Assembly (NCBI RefSeq): GCF_000013885.1
Contig: NC_007959.1
Span: 62,001 to 126,000, forward strand
Reading direction: 5' to 3'
Origin: Nitrobacter hamburgensis X14
GTDB taxonomy: Bacteria; Pseudomonadota; Alphaproteobacteria; Rhizobiales; Xanthobacteraceae
Length of the DNA: 64,000 bases
Positions 35,732 through 45,516 of the stretch are shown piece by piece. Both the position numbers and the translations under genes were made by a program. Positions within the stretch are counted from its first letter, which is position 1. The number at the start of each line of letters is the position of its first letter. The notes below the pieces were generated by a model. It was not told the origin of the DNA. It worked only from the letters and a program-made list of their open reading frames with translations, and searched no databases.

Positions 35732-37095
35732 TAATGAGATGGCTCGCCCCGGCTCCCTCCTGCGATGATGTGGGAAGGAAAGGTCCAACTGAAGGAGAGC
35801 CAGATGCCAGCTCGTCGTCCCGTTGCCGCCGCGATCTATGGAGTTGATCTAGGCAAGACGCGTTTTGATGTGATTGCTAGCGATTCAGCAGGTAAGCCAG
35901 TCCAGCGGGTCAAGCTGGGACGCGACACGATCCTCCGGTTTTTCGAAGCCGCGTCGCCTGCGCTCATCGGCATGGAAGCCTGTCCGGGCGCTCAGTGGCT
36001 GGCAAGAAAGCTGGCTGCGATGGGACACACGGTCAGGATCATTCCGGCCCAGTTTGTGAAGCCTTTCCTCAAGTCCAACAAGAATGACGCTCGTGATGCC
36101 GAGGCGATCGCCGAAGCCGTCGTTCGTCCGACGATGCGCTTTGTCGAAATCAAAACCCAATCTCAAGTCGATTTGCAGGCGCTGCACCGGGTGCGGGACC
36201 GCATTGTCTCCAACCGCACCCAGCTCATCTGCCAGATGCGCGCATTCTGCCTCGAGTACGGCATTGCGATGCGACAGGGAGCCGGCGTTTTCAAGATCGA
36301 CATCTCCCGAGTCATCGCCGACGAAAGCAACGACCTGACGCCGATGATGCGCGCCGTTCTGAAGGAGCTCTGGGATGAATTCGTGCTCGTCGATACCCGG
36401 CTGGCTGCAGTGACCCGGCAGGTCGAAGCGATTGCCGAACGCCTGGATGCCGCCAGGAGATTGATGAGCATCCCCGGCATTGGTCCGCTTGGTGCTACCG
36501 CGCTGCTGGCTGCAGTTGGTGATGGCGGTCAGTTCCGAAAGGCGCGAGACCTGGCGGCGTGGCTGGGGCTTGTCCCGCGACAGCACTCGACCGGAGGCAA
36601 GACGACTTTGCTCGGCATCAGCAAGCGAGGGAACCCTTATTTGCGCAGGTTGATCATCCATGGAGCCAGGTCCTGCGTCGCTCATCTCAACCGCGAGCGG
36701 GACAGGCTTGGTAGCTGGCTGGATCAGCTCGAACAGCGGGTGCACAAGAACAAGGTGATCGTCGCCTTGGCGAACAAGATCGCCCGGATGGTGTGGGCTG
36801 TGCTCACCAGGCCGGGTAATCTCTACGAACGCGTCGACCCGGCTCACTCCTGAGGCACGCGTTCTCTCGAAGTTGCGGGGTACAAGAGTGATGTCGAAAC
36901 AGTCGATCCGCGTGTCGTAAGCCCTATCTAAAAAACGGGCATCACGGCCCGTACGATTTAATGGGAACGATGCGCGCGCATCTCATCATGGCCTGGCTGC
37001 AACAGCAGTCCACTCGCGAGAGGCCGGATACATTTACGCAAACTGCGTTCGACAGCAGTCAAGAACCCTTGCAACGCCGGGGCGGACCATACATT
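35732..37095 (+). mobile_element. IS110-family element inserted between OrfA and OrfB of an IS3
   Basis: On the left, minus-strand SMNGDGEDQA (the end of OrfA) remains next to the OrfB start. On the right, OrfA runs to ENRLLKK. The element lies between, so it hit the junction of the two IS3 genes. Ends are given to within about 10 bases. Confidence 0.75.
35804..36853 (+). CDS. IS110-family transposase, 349 aa, intact
   Basis: The DEDD domain reads AIYGVDLGKTRFDVIASDS, LIGMEACPGAQWLARKLAAM and SNKNDARDAEAIAEAVVRPT; the C-terminal domain reads LMSIPGIGPLGATALLAAVG and SKRGNPYLRRLIIHGARS. The ATG at 35804 has GAAGGAG 7 bases upstream. It is a different lineage from the proteins at 15931 and 27882. 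Its first 80 residues resemble the fragment at 11771. Confidence 0.92.
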   Translation: MPARRPVAAAIYGVDLGKTRFDVIASDSAGKPVQRVKLGRDTILRFFEAASPALIGMEACPGAQWLARKLAAMGHTVRIIPAQFVKPFLKSNKNDARDAEAIAEAVVRPTMRFVEIKTQSQVDLQALHRVRDRIVSNRTQLICQMRAFCLEYGIAMRQGAGVFKIDISRVIADESNDLTPMMRAVLKELWDEFVLVDTRLAAVTRQVEAIAERLDAARRLMSIPGIGPLGATALLAAVGDGGQFRKARDLAAWLGLVPRQHSTGGKTTLLGISKRGNPYLRRLIIHGARSCVAHLNRERDRLGSWLDQLEQRVHKNKVIVALANKIARMVWAVLTRPGNLYERVDPAHS

Positions 37096-37441
37096 TTTTA
37101 AGCAGACGGTTCTCCAGGGTGAGATCGGCAACGACCTCCTTCAAGGCAGTAGCCTCACGGCGAAGATCCTTCACCTCGCCAGGTGTTGCGGCTCGCGCAG
37201 TGTCACCGGCCAATCGGCGTTTGCCGGCCTCCAGGAACTCCTTGGACCAGCCGTAATACATCGAGGCGGCGATGCCTTCGCGGCGGCACAGCTCGGAGAT
37301 GTTCTCCTCACCTCGCAGTCCTTCCAACACGATGCGGATTTTCTCTTCGGCCGAATACTGCCGCCGCGTCTGGCGCCGGATGTCCTTCAGCACTTGCTCT
37401 GCCGGCGCTTTGCCTGGTCCGGATTTCTGTCTCATCTGCAC
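37090..37441 (-). CDS. IS3-family OrfA, cut off by IS110
   Basis: MQMRQKSGPGKAPAEQVLKD, YSAEEKIRIVLEGLRGEENI, SELCRREGIAASMYYGWSKE and the leucine-zipper region DLTLENRLLKK are a standard IS3 OrfA with helix-turn-helix. The last native residues (SMNGDGEDQA) lie beyond the IS110 insertion at about 35705-35732. The frame now reads a further 17 foreign residues. Confidence 0.85.
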
Positions 37442-37466
37442 TCCTTACGGCTACGATGAACCAGAA

Positions 37467-37800
37467 ATCCTCCCTTCGTGAAGTCCCTCAATTTGTCTCA
37501 GGGGTGCTGACGGCGAACACTGACGGAAGCTCTCCGGCGTCTTCTGCTCCCCAAAGCCGAACACGTCGACGCCCTGCTCGCGGATGCGGGCCGCAAGCCG
37601 CGTAAAATCGCTGTCCGATGACACAAGACAAAATCCACCGAACCGACCACTGTGAAGCAGGTCCATTGCAACGATGACCAAGGTGATGTCGGACGCATTC
37701 TTGCCTGTCGTAAGGCAAACTGTTGTTGCAGTATGATGGCGTGCTTGGACAGCGTCTCGGTTTGGCCGACAGCGTCACCGCGCCATCCACCGAAGTGAAC
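37467..37800 (-). pseudogene. NYN/LabA-type (DUF88) RNase-fold protein remnant
   Basis: On the minus strand KHAIILQQQF in one frame and IVAMDLLHSGRFGGFCLVSS, DSDFTRLAARIREQGVDVFG FGEQKTPESFRQ in another match the NYN (PIN-like) domain of LabA-type proteins. The first Asp region and the C-terminal domain are missing or shifted. It lies between IS3 and IS21 pieces. Confidence 0.75.
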
Positions 37801-37829
37801 GACGCGGCCAGTCTGAGGGCCTCTCACGA

Positions 37830-38350
37830 GGCTGGCCGAGCACTACGACACGACGATACTGCCGACCCGCAGCCGCAAGCCGCGCGACAAGGGCAAGGTT
37901 GAAGGCGCGGTGCTGATCGTCGAACGCTGGATTCTGGCGCGGCTGCGCCATCGCCGGTTCTTCAACCTGACCGATCTCAATGCAGCGATCGGCGATCTGC
38001 TGGAGGAGTTGAACAACCGGCCAATGCGGCATATCGGCAAATCCCGCCGACAGGTGTTCGAGGAGATCGAGCGCCGCGCGCTGGCGCCGCTGCCCAGCGC
38101 GCCGTTTGAGTATGCCGAATGGAAAACGGTCAGGGTGCACCCCGATTACCACATCGAGGTCGACAAGGACCTTTTACTCGGTGCCGCACCGGCTGATCGG
38201 TCGGCGGGTCGATGTACGTCTCACCTATCGGGCTGTCGAGATCTTCCAAGACCATGCGCGGGTCGCCTGCCATGTGCGCCGTTCCCAGCACGGCGGCCAC
38301 TATCGTCCGGGAAGGAAGGGCCTCGCCCACGAGCCGCACCACACCCTTGC
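37830..38350 (+). pseudogene. IS21 IstA transposase fragment
   Basis: KGKVEGAVLIVERWILARLR, FFNLTDLNAAIGDLLEELNN and EYAEWKTVRVHPDYHIEVDK, then after a frameshift FYSVPHRLIGRRVDVRLTYR, form the C-terminal third of an IS21 IstA protein. The integrase core and IstB are absent. Confidence 0.8.
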
Positions 38351-39069
38351 CGGGGTAGCGCCATCAGCATTGGCCAGACCGAGAATTCCCCGGCTGCGGT
38401 GCGTCGGGCCCAGGTTTCTGAGATCGCCTCCTGGACTTTCGATCGCCGCGCCTCGTAACAAGATGGCGGCGAGCACCACGCTGGCTTGTCCATCACCCAT
38501 TGCGGTGCAGGCTTCATTCCAGGCGCTGGGCTGATGCCGAGCAAGGGGCGCACGGTCGATGCCGCAATAAGAGCAATATGATAAGATCCTGAGGTGCGAA
38601 TACCGCCGCGCGTAGTCGGCGATATGGGACAAACTTCGATCAACTCCGGATAGGAATTGCACCATGCAATCGAGGCCGGTCGGCGGCGGCTGTCTCTGGC
38701 ACGCCCGGTCCTGGTCCCGGCTCGGATGGGCTCGGCCTCAGGGGTTGAATTCGGAATATCTTCGGCTGACAAGTTTGGAGGGCCGGGTTGTCCCTCGACC
38801 AACATAAGCAAAATCACATACTTAACACCACGCCAGATACTCGGTTTGGTAGCAATTGTGTCGGTGTCGGCTGATTTTTCTAATCGCGGCGCATTAATCC
38901 GCTCAGATGCCAGCACACTCGCAGCAGAGAAAACTCGAATACCCACCGCAACAGCTCGGCATTTGGTTCCGTCGAACCCGCCACCGAGCGCAGAAGCAAG
39001 CCTCACGGCAATGTGAAAGCCGATCAAGGAAGTTGCAGCAACGAGTAGAAGCGCTTTCCCTGTAGTCAC
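38351..39069. other. Stretch of uncertain content
   Basis: A long minus-strand frame runs through this stretch from an ATG at 39091 (MRAQVGNVTTGKALLLVAAT, one possible membrane segment). It has no good ribosome site and continues into antisense IS21 sequence, so I do not call it a gene. No other family is recognised. Confidence 0.35.
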
Positions 39070-39187
39070 GTTACCGACCTGAGCGCGCATGTTCTCTTTC
39101 GCTCTCGGGGAACTGCCCGCAAGGGACGTATTGGGCCGAATGGCAAAAGGAAACGTGAGCTCAGCGTTTCGTGTGAGGCGGAACAAA

Positions 39188-41593
39188 ATGCCTAATGCGC
39201 CGACAGACCCCGGGCGTCTATCATCGAGCCAATCCCTTGGGGATTCGGTCACGCCTCGCGAACTGGATATCGTGAAAGTGGCGGCCGCGCTAGTGTCGGG
39301 CGGGGTTCTGCTTACAGGCCTGTATTACGGCCGCCAAATACTCATACCGCTCGCGATCGCGTTCCTGATCACGTTTGCTCTGAATCCGCCGGTCACATGG
39401 CTTGCCCGGCTCGGTCTGCCGAGACTGCTCGCGACGAGCCTCGTCATGGTGACGGTCGTGTGCGCTCTGGTTGGACTAGGGACCATTCTCGGCACACAGG
39501 TCCGTTCGATCGCGGTCGAATTGCCGGCCTATCAATCGACGATACTGACAAAATTGGCGGATCTGCGCCAAAACCTCAAAGCACCGGGCTTGTTCGACGG
39601 CGTTCTGAAAATCTTTGAACGCGTCCAGAAAGAGGTCGAGTTAAAAGACGACAGACCTGCGGAAGGCTCCCCCCTCCCACAGCGAGTGGAAATCGTCCCC
39701 GAACCGCAAACGCCGTTTGAGCAGGCATTCGCGTGGCTTGTGCGGTCAGCGGAGCCTCTGGCCACGTCCGGCATCATCTTGATCTTCGTCTTTCTGGCGC
39801 TGCTTGATAGCGCTGACCTTCGCGACCGGTTTCTGCGCCTATTGGGAGGGAACTTCCATCGCTCGACTGATGCGATTCAGGAGGCTGGCGCGCGGATCAG
39901 CAGATACCTTCTGATGCAGTTGCTCGTAAACGTCAGTTATGGCGTCCCGCTGGCTACCGGCCTCTGGATCATCGGTGTACCAGGCGCCCTGCTATGGGGC
40001 GCCGTGGGCGCGATCATGCGCTTCGTCCCCTATATCGGCCCGCTGATTGCTGCGATTTTTCCAATCGCGCTCGCGTTTGCTGTCGACAGCGGCTGGAGCA
40101 TGCTGCTCTGGTCCGTTGCGCTGATCGTCATGCTCGAGTTGATAAGCAGCAACATTGTCGAGCCCTTGCTCTATGGTTCCAGCACCGGCCTGTCGGCCAT
40201 ATCGCTGATCGCCGCGGCGACACTATGGACAGTGCTTTGGGGGCCCCTGGGGCTCATCCTCTCCACTCCCCTTACGGTCTGTTTGCTGGTTCTCGGGCGC
40301 AATCTGCCGCAGCTGCGCTTCCTCGACACCATGCTCGGCTCGACACCTGCACTGGATATTCCGGCCCGCATCTATCAGCGGCTGATTGCAAATGACGCCG
40401 ACGAAGCTGTCGAGATTGCAAGCACCGAGATCGAAAAGTCTTCGGTCGTATCATTCTACGATGCAATCGGCATTGAAGTCCTTCGGCTGGCAAGCGAGGA
40501 CTATCTCCAGAACGCAGGCGCCGAGCACCGCCTGCGTCTGGCAAGCGGAATGGATACACTGCTCGACGACCTGAACGATCAATTCCCCTCCTGCCGGAGG
40601 CCGGAGGCAAGGCCCAGGGTCCTATGCATCGGAGGAAAATGGGAGATTGATGCCATCGCCTGCGAGATGCTCGCCCATGCGCTCGCTTTCGAAGGGATCG
40701 CCGCGGCTTCCCAACCCGCTGCTAGCGTCAATGCCGACTATCTGGCCAAGCTCGACCTAAAGGGCGCGGACATTGTCTGCCTTAGCTACCTTACGCCGCA
40801 TCCAGCTATCCCCGCTCGCCACGCCTGCCGGCGTCTGCGAAGACGATGGCCTAATCTGCGCATTGTCCTTGCGCTATGGAACGCGCCGCCGGAACTGCTG
40901 ACCGACGAATCCCTTTCAGCGCTCAAAGCCGATACTGTCGTGACTTCGGTTGAGGAGGCGGTTCGTCGTATTCACCGCATCATCGACCCCGAAGAAGCCA
41001 GGGTAGCCCAAAATGCCACCGTGCCTGACAACGACGCAGAGCGTGTCGACGCGCTGAAAGCGACCGCGGTCTTGAAGGGTGATAAACGTGAAGCTCTGGA
41101 TGCACTCGCCAAGCGTGCCGCCGACGTATTCAACACCAGCGTTGCCGTGATCACCGCTATCGATAAGGGTCGCGAATACTTCGTCGGACAGAGTGGAAAA
41201 TTGCCAGACGCCATCACCGATAATGCAGGCACGCTGCTGCCGATGGACCGCGATCACGCAATCTGCAACTACGTAGTAGCCAACGACGAGACGCTAGTCG
41301 TTTCGGATATCGAGCGCGACCCGCGCTTTGCCGATAACGAGACGATCGAGCAATGGAACATGCGCTTCTACGCCGGTTCGCCGCTCCGCGCAGCCGACGG
41401 TCTGATAATCGGAGCGCTGTGCATTCTCGACTCCAAACCCCGCACCCTGGAAGACAATGAGGTCGCATTGCTCGAAACGATGGCCGCCGATGTCGTAGCC
41501 ACCATTACAACGAGTGATGCGGACAAAGAAGTGTCGTTGAAGCCAGCCCGGACTACCTCATCTGCAACGGTCGGGCAGGAGGTGCACCATTAA
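39188..41593 (+). CDS. AI-2E-family permease fused to a cobalamin-binding-like domain and a GAF domain, 801 aa
   Basis: Residues about 25-350 are an AI-2E (PF01594) permease: two N-terminal membrane segments, a cytoplasmic helix-rich stretch, then a cluster including VNVSYGVPLATGLWIIGVPG and AIMRFVPYIGPLIAAIFPIA. Residues about 475-615 resemble a B12-binding Rossmann domain (VLCIGGKWEIDAIACEMLAH) without the DxHxxG cobalt-ligand histidine. Residues about 640-775 are a GAF domain (FNTSVAVITAIDKGREYFVG, ending GALCILDSKPRTLEDNEVAL). I chose the ATG at 39188 with GAGGCGG upstream; earlier in-frame starts exist. It may be a permease whose activity follows a small-molecule or redox signal. Usual AI-2E proteins are about 350-400 residues. 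Confidence 0.85.
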   Translation: MPNAPTDPGRLSSSQSLGDSVTPRELDIVKVAAALVSGGVLLTGLYYGRQILIPLAIAFLITFALNPPVTWLARLGLPRLLATSLVMVTVVCALVGLGTILGTQVRSIAVELPAYQSTILTKLADLRQNLKAPGLFDGVLKIFERVQKEVELKDDRPAEGSPLPQRVEIVPEPQTPFEQAFAWLVRSAEPLATSGIILIFVFLALLDSADLRDRFLRLLGGNFHRSTDAIQEAGARISRYLLMQLLVNVSYGVPLATGLWIIGVPGALLWGAVGAIMRFVPYIGPLIAAIFPIALAFAVDSGWSMLLWSVALIVMLELISSNIVEPLLYGSSTGLSAISLIAAATLWTVLWGPLGLILSTPLTVCLLVLGRNLPQLRFLDTMLGSTPALDIPARIYQRLIANDADEAVEIASTEIEKSSVVSFYDAIGIEVLRLASEDYLQNAGAEHRLRLASGMDTLLDDLNDQFPSCRRPEARPRVLCIGGKWEIDAIACEMLAHALAFEGIAAASQPAASVNADYLAKLDLKGADIVCLSYLTPHPAIPARHACRRLRRRWPNLRIVLALWNAPPELLTDESLSALKADTVVTSVEEAVRRIHRIIDPEEARVAQNATVPDNDAERVDALKATAVLKGDKREALDALAKRAADVFNTSVAVITAIDKGREYFVGQSGKLPDAITDNAGTLLPMDRDHAICNYVVANDETLVVSDIERDPRFADNETIEQWNMRFYAGSPLRAADGLIIGALCILDSKPRTLEDNEVALLETMAADVVATITTSDADKEVSLKPARTTSSATVGQEVHH

Positions 41594-41858
41594 CGTGAGC
41601 ACCGCATCGACACTTCGTCCCATCAAGCAGGGTATGCGGGCCAGTTGTAACTAGAATAATCATGTACGTTCGATAGAACGGCCGGAAACCAGATCGATAG
41701 TACGACCGAGGATGGCTTAGATTCAAGACGATTGGCTAGGCTAGTTGAGGAAGAACAAACCTCGTTGAGAATGGCGCGGCGGCTCCATTCTGATCATTGA
41801 CGTCGCGAGCAGTCAGTCAGGAACATATGGAACCATTCAGCGAATTTTCTTTGACTTT
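41594..41858. other. Intergenic region
   Basis: No gene seen between the permease fusion and the promoter of the DUF1236 gene. Confidence 0.5.
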
Positions 41859-41883
41859 GGAACGTCGCTGAACAGGCGTTGTT
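41859..41883 (+). promoter_or_regulatory. EcfG-like promoter
   Basis: GGAAC (41859-41863), 16 bases, TGTT (41880-41883), 36 bases before the DUF1236 gene. Confidence 0.65.
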
Positions 41884-41918
41884 ATTAGCTCGGACAATGC
41901 AAATACAAGGAGGTTTCT

Positions 41919-42608
41919 ATGCAAAGGCTACTTTTGACGTCTGCGGCTGTGACGGTTTTGGTCACGGGAACGACCTTCGCACTGGCGCAAGGTACCGGCG
42001 CCACACGGGAAGTCCCCTCTGCAGGGGCGACGACCCAGCAAAATATGCAATCGCCTTCGTCGCAGCACGGAACCGCCGTCTCCCCCGGAACTGCGAAGGA
42101 CCAAAGTGAAAAGTCATCGGAATCGAAGAGGTCATCAGATCCCGAGATGAAATCAACGCAGTCCGATGAAAAAATGCAGCGCGGTAAGGACCAAAATCAA
42201 AGTGCACAGGAGAGGAAAGCTTCGGACAAGATGAAGGACCAGAAATCCGCTCAGGAACACAAAAAATCCAAGAACACCGAAAATGACCGCGCTATGGATG
42301 ATGCCAAAAGCCCGGAGAGAAAATCGCAAACCACCGGTCAGGCAGGCGCTAGTGCAAAGCTCTCTACTGAACAGCGCACTGAGATCACCAACGTTATCCG
42401 AGAACAGAAAATTCAACCCGAGACGAATATCAATTTTTCAGTGTCAGTTGGAACACGGGTTCCTCAAACAGTGCACTTCCACCCGCTTCCTGCTACGATT
42501 GTCTCGATTTATCCAGACTGGCGCGGATATGAATTTTTCTTGGTTCGCGACCAAATTATCGTGGTAAATCCACGAACGTTCGAGATCGTCGCCATACTTG
42601 AGGCTTGA
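41919..42608 (+). CDS. Exported DUF1236 protein, 229 aa
   Basis: A signal peptide (MQRLLLTSAAVTVLVTGTTF, cleavage near ALAQ) is followed by about 110 residues of highly charged, disordered sequence rich in Lys, Ser, Gln and Glu (KDQNQSAQERKASDKMKDQK), then a DUF1236 domain at the C-terminus (SAKLSTEQRTEITNVIREQK, ending IVVNPRTFEIVAILEA). Periplasmic location is likely. AAGGAGG lies 6 bases before the ATG and an EcfG-like promoter is present. The last third of the gene, with the DNA after it, also survives as a broken inverted copy near 21.6 kb. Confidence 0.88.
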   Translation: MQRLLLTSAAVTVLVTGTTFALAQGTGATREVPSAGATTQQNMQSPSSQHGTAVSPGTAKDQSEKSSESKRSSDPEMKSTQSDEKMQRGKDQNQSAQERKASDKMKDQKSAQEHKKSKNTENDRAMDDAKSPERKSQTTGQAGASAKLSTEQRTEITNVIREQKIQPETNINFSVSVGTRVPQTVHFHPLPATIVSIYPDWRGYEFFLVRDQIIVVNPRTFEIVAILEA

Positions 42609-43500
42609 AACGCTGCCTAAAAAAAGTCCGTCGACGTTGTCGGCGAACTTACCTTCTAGCTCCGTGGCCAGTCCAAGCGCGATGTCTGAATAACTGCGTG
42701 GCTCGACGATCACGTTTTGAATTGGCGTGATCGAATTCGATGATCAGGCTTTCCCGGCCGAAGCCGCAGATGACACACAGAGAATTTGGAAGTCGCCGCT
42801 CATCGAAAGTATCAAGCCGTCACTCGCGCGGAGGCTTGAGCACCAAGATATACACATGGCCGGGCGGCGTGGGTGGTGTCACGTGCGGTTCGCGCTGAAC
42901 GGGGCCAGAAGCCGAGGTGCGCGGTGGATGCTTTTGGCCCCATTCGCTCAACTCGGCAATGATGGCATTGCTGTCGAAGGCCTTGTCGGCGATGCCTCAA
43001 AGGCGAGTCCGTCGATCAGCGGAACAACGCCCCGTTCCGCGCCAATATGTTGGGAAGCGCCAGTATGTTGGGATCAGAAGCAACGCGCGGCGTCCAGAAC
43101 TACCCGCGCACAGGTCTCATTATCATTAGACACCCCTCGATACGCCGCCTTCAATGGATCGTCGTCACCCAGATTCCTCGTATTTTGGTCGTCATGCCCG
43201 CCTTGGAACGGCCGATGGTCTGACACTCCGTTTCCTTTTACGCCCTGTCCGTGGCGGTGGACCTTGATGATGGGCGTCGACCATTTCGTATTCGATGTCA
43301 GGCGTGTCAGAGCAGGCCTCGAAAAGCCCGGCGAAAACGTCCGATTTGACCCAGTCGCGGTAGCGCTTGGAAATCGTGTTCCAGTTTCCGAATACCGGAA
43401 GATTACGCCACGGCTTCCCTTCCGCACGAGCACCGCTTCCACAAGTCAGGGGTGTCGCTATCGCTCTGCACAGGGTCGGTAGGCGCTACGGGACGCCGAA
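42609..43500 (-). pseudogene. IS5-family transposase in pieces, with an IS256 end inside
   Basis: On the minus strand from about 43440: TISKRYRDWVKSDVFAGLFE, ACSDTPDIEYEMVDA, then a shift to IIKVHRHGQGVKG. A 60-base piece near 43130-43190 matches the IS256 type 3 end. The transposase resumes as LIDGLAFE, then ADKAFDSNAIIAELSEWG. Part of it is shared, inverted, with 21198-21500. Confidence 0.7.
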
Positions 43501-43525
43501 AACTGTCCGTCCGTCCCCAAACCGG

Positions 43526-43750
43526 CTAATTCCATTGCGCCCTTACATCTTTGGCAGCTTTGCCAAGGTGGATGCGGTCATCAACGTTCTCAACCCAATC
43601 GAGCGGAATGAAATGATGCTTACCGTCCGGCGAGTCGCCCTTCGTTAACTTGATTTTGTTCGCCCCCTCTATGTGGTCAACCTTTCCGATCGTCTCACCA
43701 TCGGAAGCCACCACTACCATGTGTTCCCTGACCTGTTCCGCGCTGATCAT
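43526..43750 (-). CDS. DUF2171 protein, 74 aa
   Basis: MISAEQVREHMVVVASDGET IGKVDHIEG, KGDSPDGKHHFIPLDWVENV and DDRIHLGKAAKDVRAQW are the DUF2171 pattern, a small PRC-barrel-like fold (V-x-x-x-G-E-x-I-G-x-V-D, then H-x-I-P-x-x-W-V). The protein is soluble and cytoplasmic. CAGGGAG precedes the ATG at 43750. An EcfG-like element (TGAAC, N16, TGTT) ends 43 bases upstream. Function unknown; its company is the stress gene set. Confidence 0.9.
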   Translation of the reverse strand: MISAEQVREHMVVVASDGETIGKVDHIEGANKIKLTKGDSPDGKHHFIPLDWVENVDDRIHLGKAAKDVRAQWN

Positions 43751-43792
43751 TGTGAAATCTCCCTGTGAATTCTCTTGCGCTGATCTTCCTAA

Positions 43793-43817
43793 AACAAGCG
43801 GGAAAGGGATTTGTTCA
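43793..43817 (-). promoter_or_regulatory. Probable EcfG-like promoter (one -35 mismatch)
   Basis: Minus strand TGAAC (43817-43813), 16 bases, TGTT (43796-43793). Confidence 0.45.
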
Positions 43818-44053
43818 AGCCAGCGGCGTTATTATTCACTTGCCATGCGCGGGATCGTGCACGAAACGCCTAATCGCTGGCAACCGTCACCGTGGAACCC
43901 GCGGCCGCGAGCTACGTTTGAATCCGCTAGGATAATTGCGACATAGCTGTACGAGGGACGTCCTCACGATCAGACCTCGGGCTTTCTGTCGACTGGCCGA
44001 CATCCACCACGCGGCACCGCATGCCGATCGACCAAGCAAGGTAACCTCCTCAG

Positions 44054-44078
44054 GGAACCTAACTCTGTTCGAATGGTT
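44054..44078 (+). promoter_or_regulatory. EcfG-like promoter
   Basis: GGAAC (44054-44058), 16 bases, GGTT (44075-44078), about 75 bases before the DUF3309 gene. Confidence 0.6.
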
Positions 44079-44151
44079 TCCTTCTTCAACGAAGCAATTG
44101 CAAATTTAACAATGCAATAGCAAAGGCCATTCGTGCTGAGGAGGATTTCAA

Positions 44152-44316
44152 ATGTCAATCGGCACTATAATCTTGATTATTCTTGTGATCGCTTTACTGG
44201 GCGGCTTCAGTGGAATTGGCGGCGGCCCATTCTACGGCACCGGTTATTATGGCGGCGGCGGCCTCGGCGTCATTATCGTTATCCTCCTGATCCTCCTCCT
44301 GCTCGGGAAAATCTAG
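44152..44316 (+). CDS. DUF3309-type small membrane protein, 54 aa
   Basis: MSIGTIILIILVIALLGGFS and LGVIIVILLILLLLGKI are two membrane segments around a glycine/tyrosine-rich loop (GGGPFYGTGYYGGGG), the DUF3309 layout. GAGGAGG lies 7 bases before the ATG at 44152. It is likely an inner-membrane stress protein of unknown mechanism. An IS5 element inserted one base after its stop codon, leaving the gene whole but removing its natural downstream sequence. Confidence 0.88.
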   Translation: MSIGTIILIILVIALLGGFSGIGGGPFYGTGYYGGGGLGVIIVILLILLLLGKI

Positions 44317-44320
44317 CTAA

Positions 44321-45452
44321 GGAACCTCTGAGCAACGTCACTTTTTCTGAAGCAGTCGCAACAGGTTTGCGCTGGCGGTGAAGGGTTCTTTGTTTGCACC
44401 TGCCGCGGGCGGCAATCGTCCGGCGACTTTGTCAAGCGGACGCAAGTGTCCTGCGGGCAAGGAATAGGTTTGCGAGAGCGAGCAACGCGAAGACCTGTGC
44501 GCCGTTTTTGGCGATGCCGCGATAGCGAACCTTTGCGATAGCCGAACTGGCATTTCATCACCCGGAACACGTGCTCGACCTTGGCGCGGATTTTTCCGAA
44601 GCGGCGATTGCGGCGGCGTTGCGATATCGACAGGGGGCGCCCGGGCTTCGCTTTCGCCTTCACGGCCCACAGAACGCCCGCTGCTTCCGCCTGTCGTTGT
44701 TTGCGGTCGTTGGCATATCCCTTGTCGCCATACACCGCACGATCATCCTCGCGGATCAGATTGTCCATGACCTTGGCGTCATGCACACTGCCTGTGGTCA
44801 CGCCTGCGGTGTGCACGAGCCCGCTTGTCGCATCGACACCGATGTGGGCCTTCATGCCAAAGTACCACTGGTTGCCCTTCTTCGATGAGCGCATCTCGGG
44901 GTCGCGCTTCTGTGCCTTGTTCTTCGTCGATGGCGATGCCGCGATCAGCGTCGCGTCGATGATGGTGCCGCCACGCAGCAGAGCACCGCGAGTCTCCAGA
45001 AACTCTGCAATCGCGACGAATATCGCCTTCGTCAACTCGTGACGCTCCAGCAGATGCCGGAAGTTCAAGATGGTCGTCTCATCGGGAATTGTGTCGCGTC
45101 CGAGCTCCAGACCCGCGAACGTGCGCATCGAGCAAATGTCGTAAAGGACTTCTTCCGCGCCGGGATCAGAGAGGTTATACCACTGCTGCAAGCAATAAAT
45201 CCGTAGCATCACGGCCAATGGAAATGGTCGCCGACCGCCACTCGGACCAGCCTTGGGATAATGCGGCTCGATCAAAGCTTCGAGCGCGACCCAAGGCACC
45301 ACGGCTGCCATCTCAGCCAAAAACGCATCTCGCTTCGTGCGCTTCTTCTTGGCCGCATAATCGAGCGACGCGAAACTCAGCTGGGCCATCCGAGCGCCTC
45401 CCCGAATCAATGATCGAAGAGTGCCATAGTCGCCAAGTTGTTCAGAGCTTCC
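44321..45452 (-). mobile_element. IS5-family element, 1132 bp
   Basis: Flanked by CTAA at 44317-44320 and 45453-45456 (4-base duplication); terminal repeats GGAACCTCTGAGCAAC and, on the other strand, GGAAGCTCTGAACAAC. Confidence 0.88.
44338..45389 (-). pseudogene. IS5-family transposase with frameshifted C-terminus
   Basis: It starts at 45389 (MAQLSFASLDYAAKKKRTKR) and reads through MLRIYCLQQWYNLSDPGAEE, TIIDATLIAASPSTKNKAQK (Asp), VYGDKGYANDRKQRQAEAAG (Asp) and KVEHVFRVMKCQFGYRK (Glu). After GYRK the frame shifts; the expected ending (LRPLDKVAGRLPPA, ending LLRLLQKK) lies in another frame, so at least one base is lost there. The catalytic residues precede the lesion. Confidence 0.8.
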
Positions 45453-45516
45453 CTAACCGTGAAGAAGTGGGATTTTTGACGCTTGGTTCCTACATCGCGC
45501 CTGCCCTGCGGCGAAT

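Noticed and set aside
38221..39252. A 343-codon minus-strand frame starting near the permease gene
   Set aside because: It runs through antisense IS21 sequence, its only plausible start (39091) lacks a good ribosome site, and apart from one possible membrane stretch it has no recognisable content.
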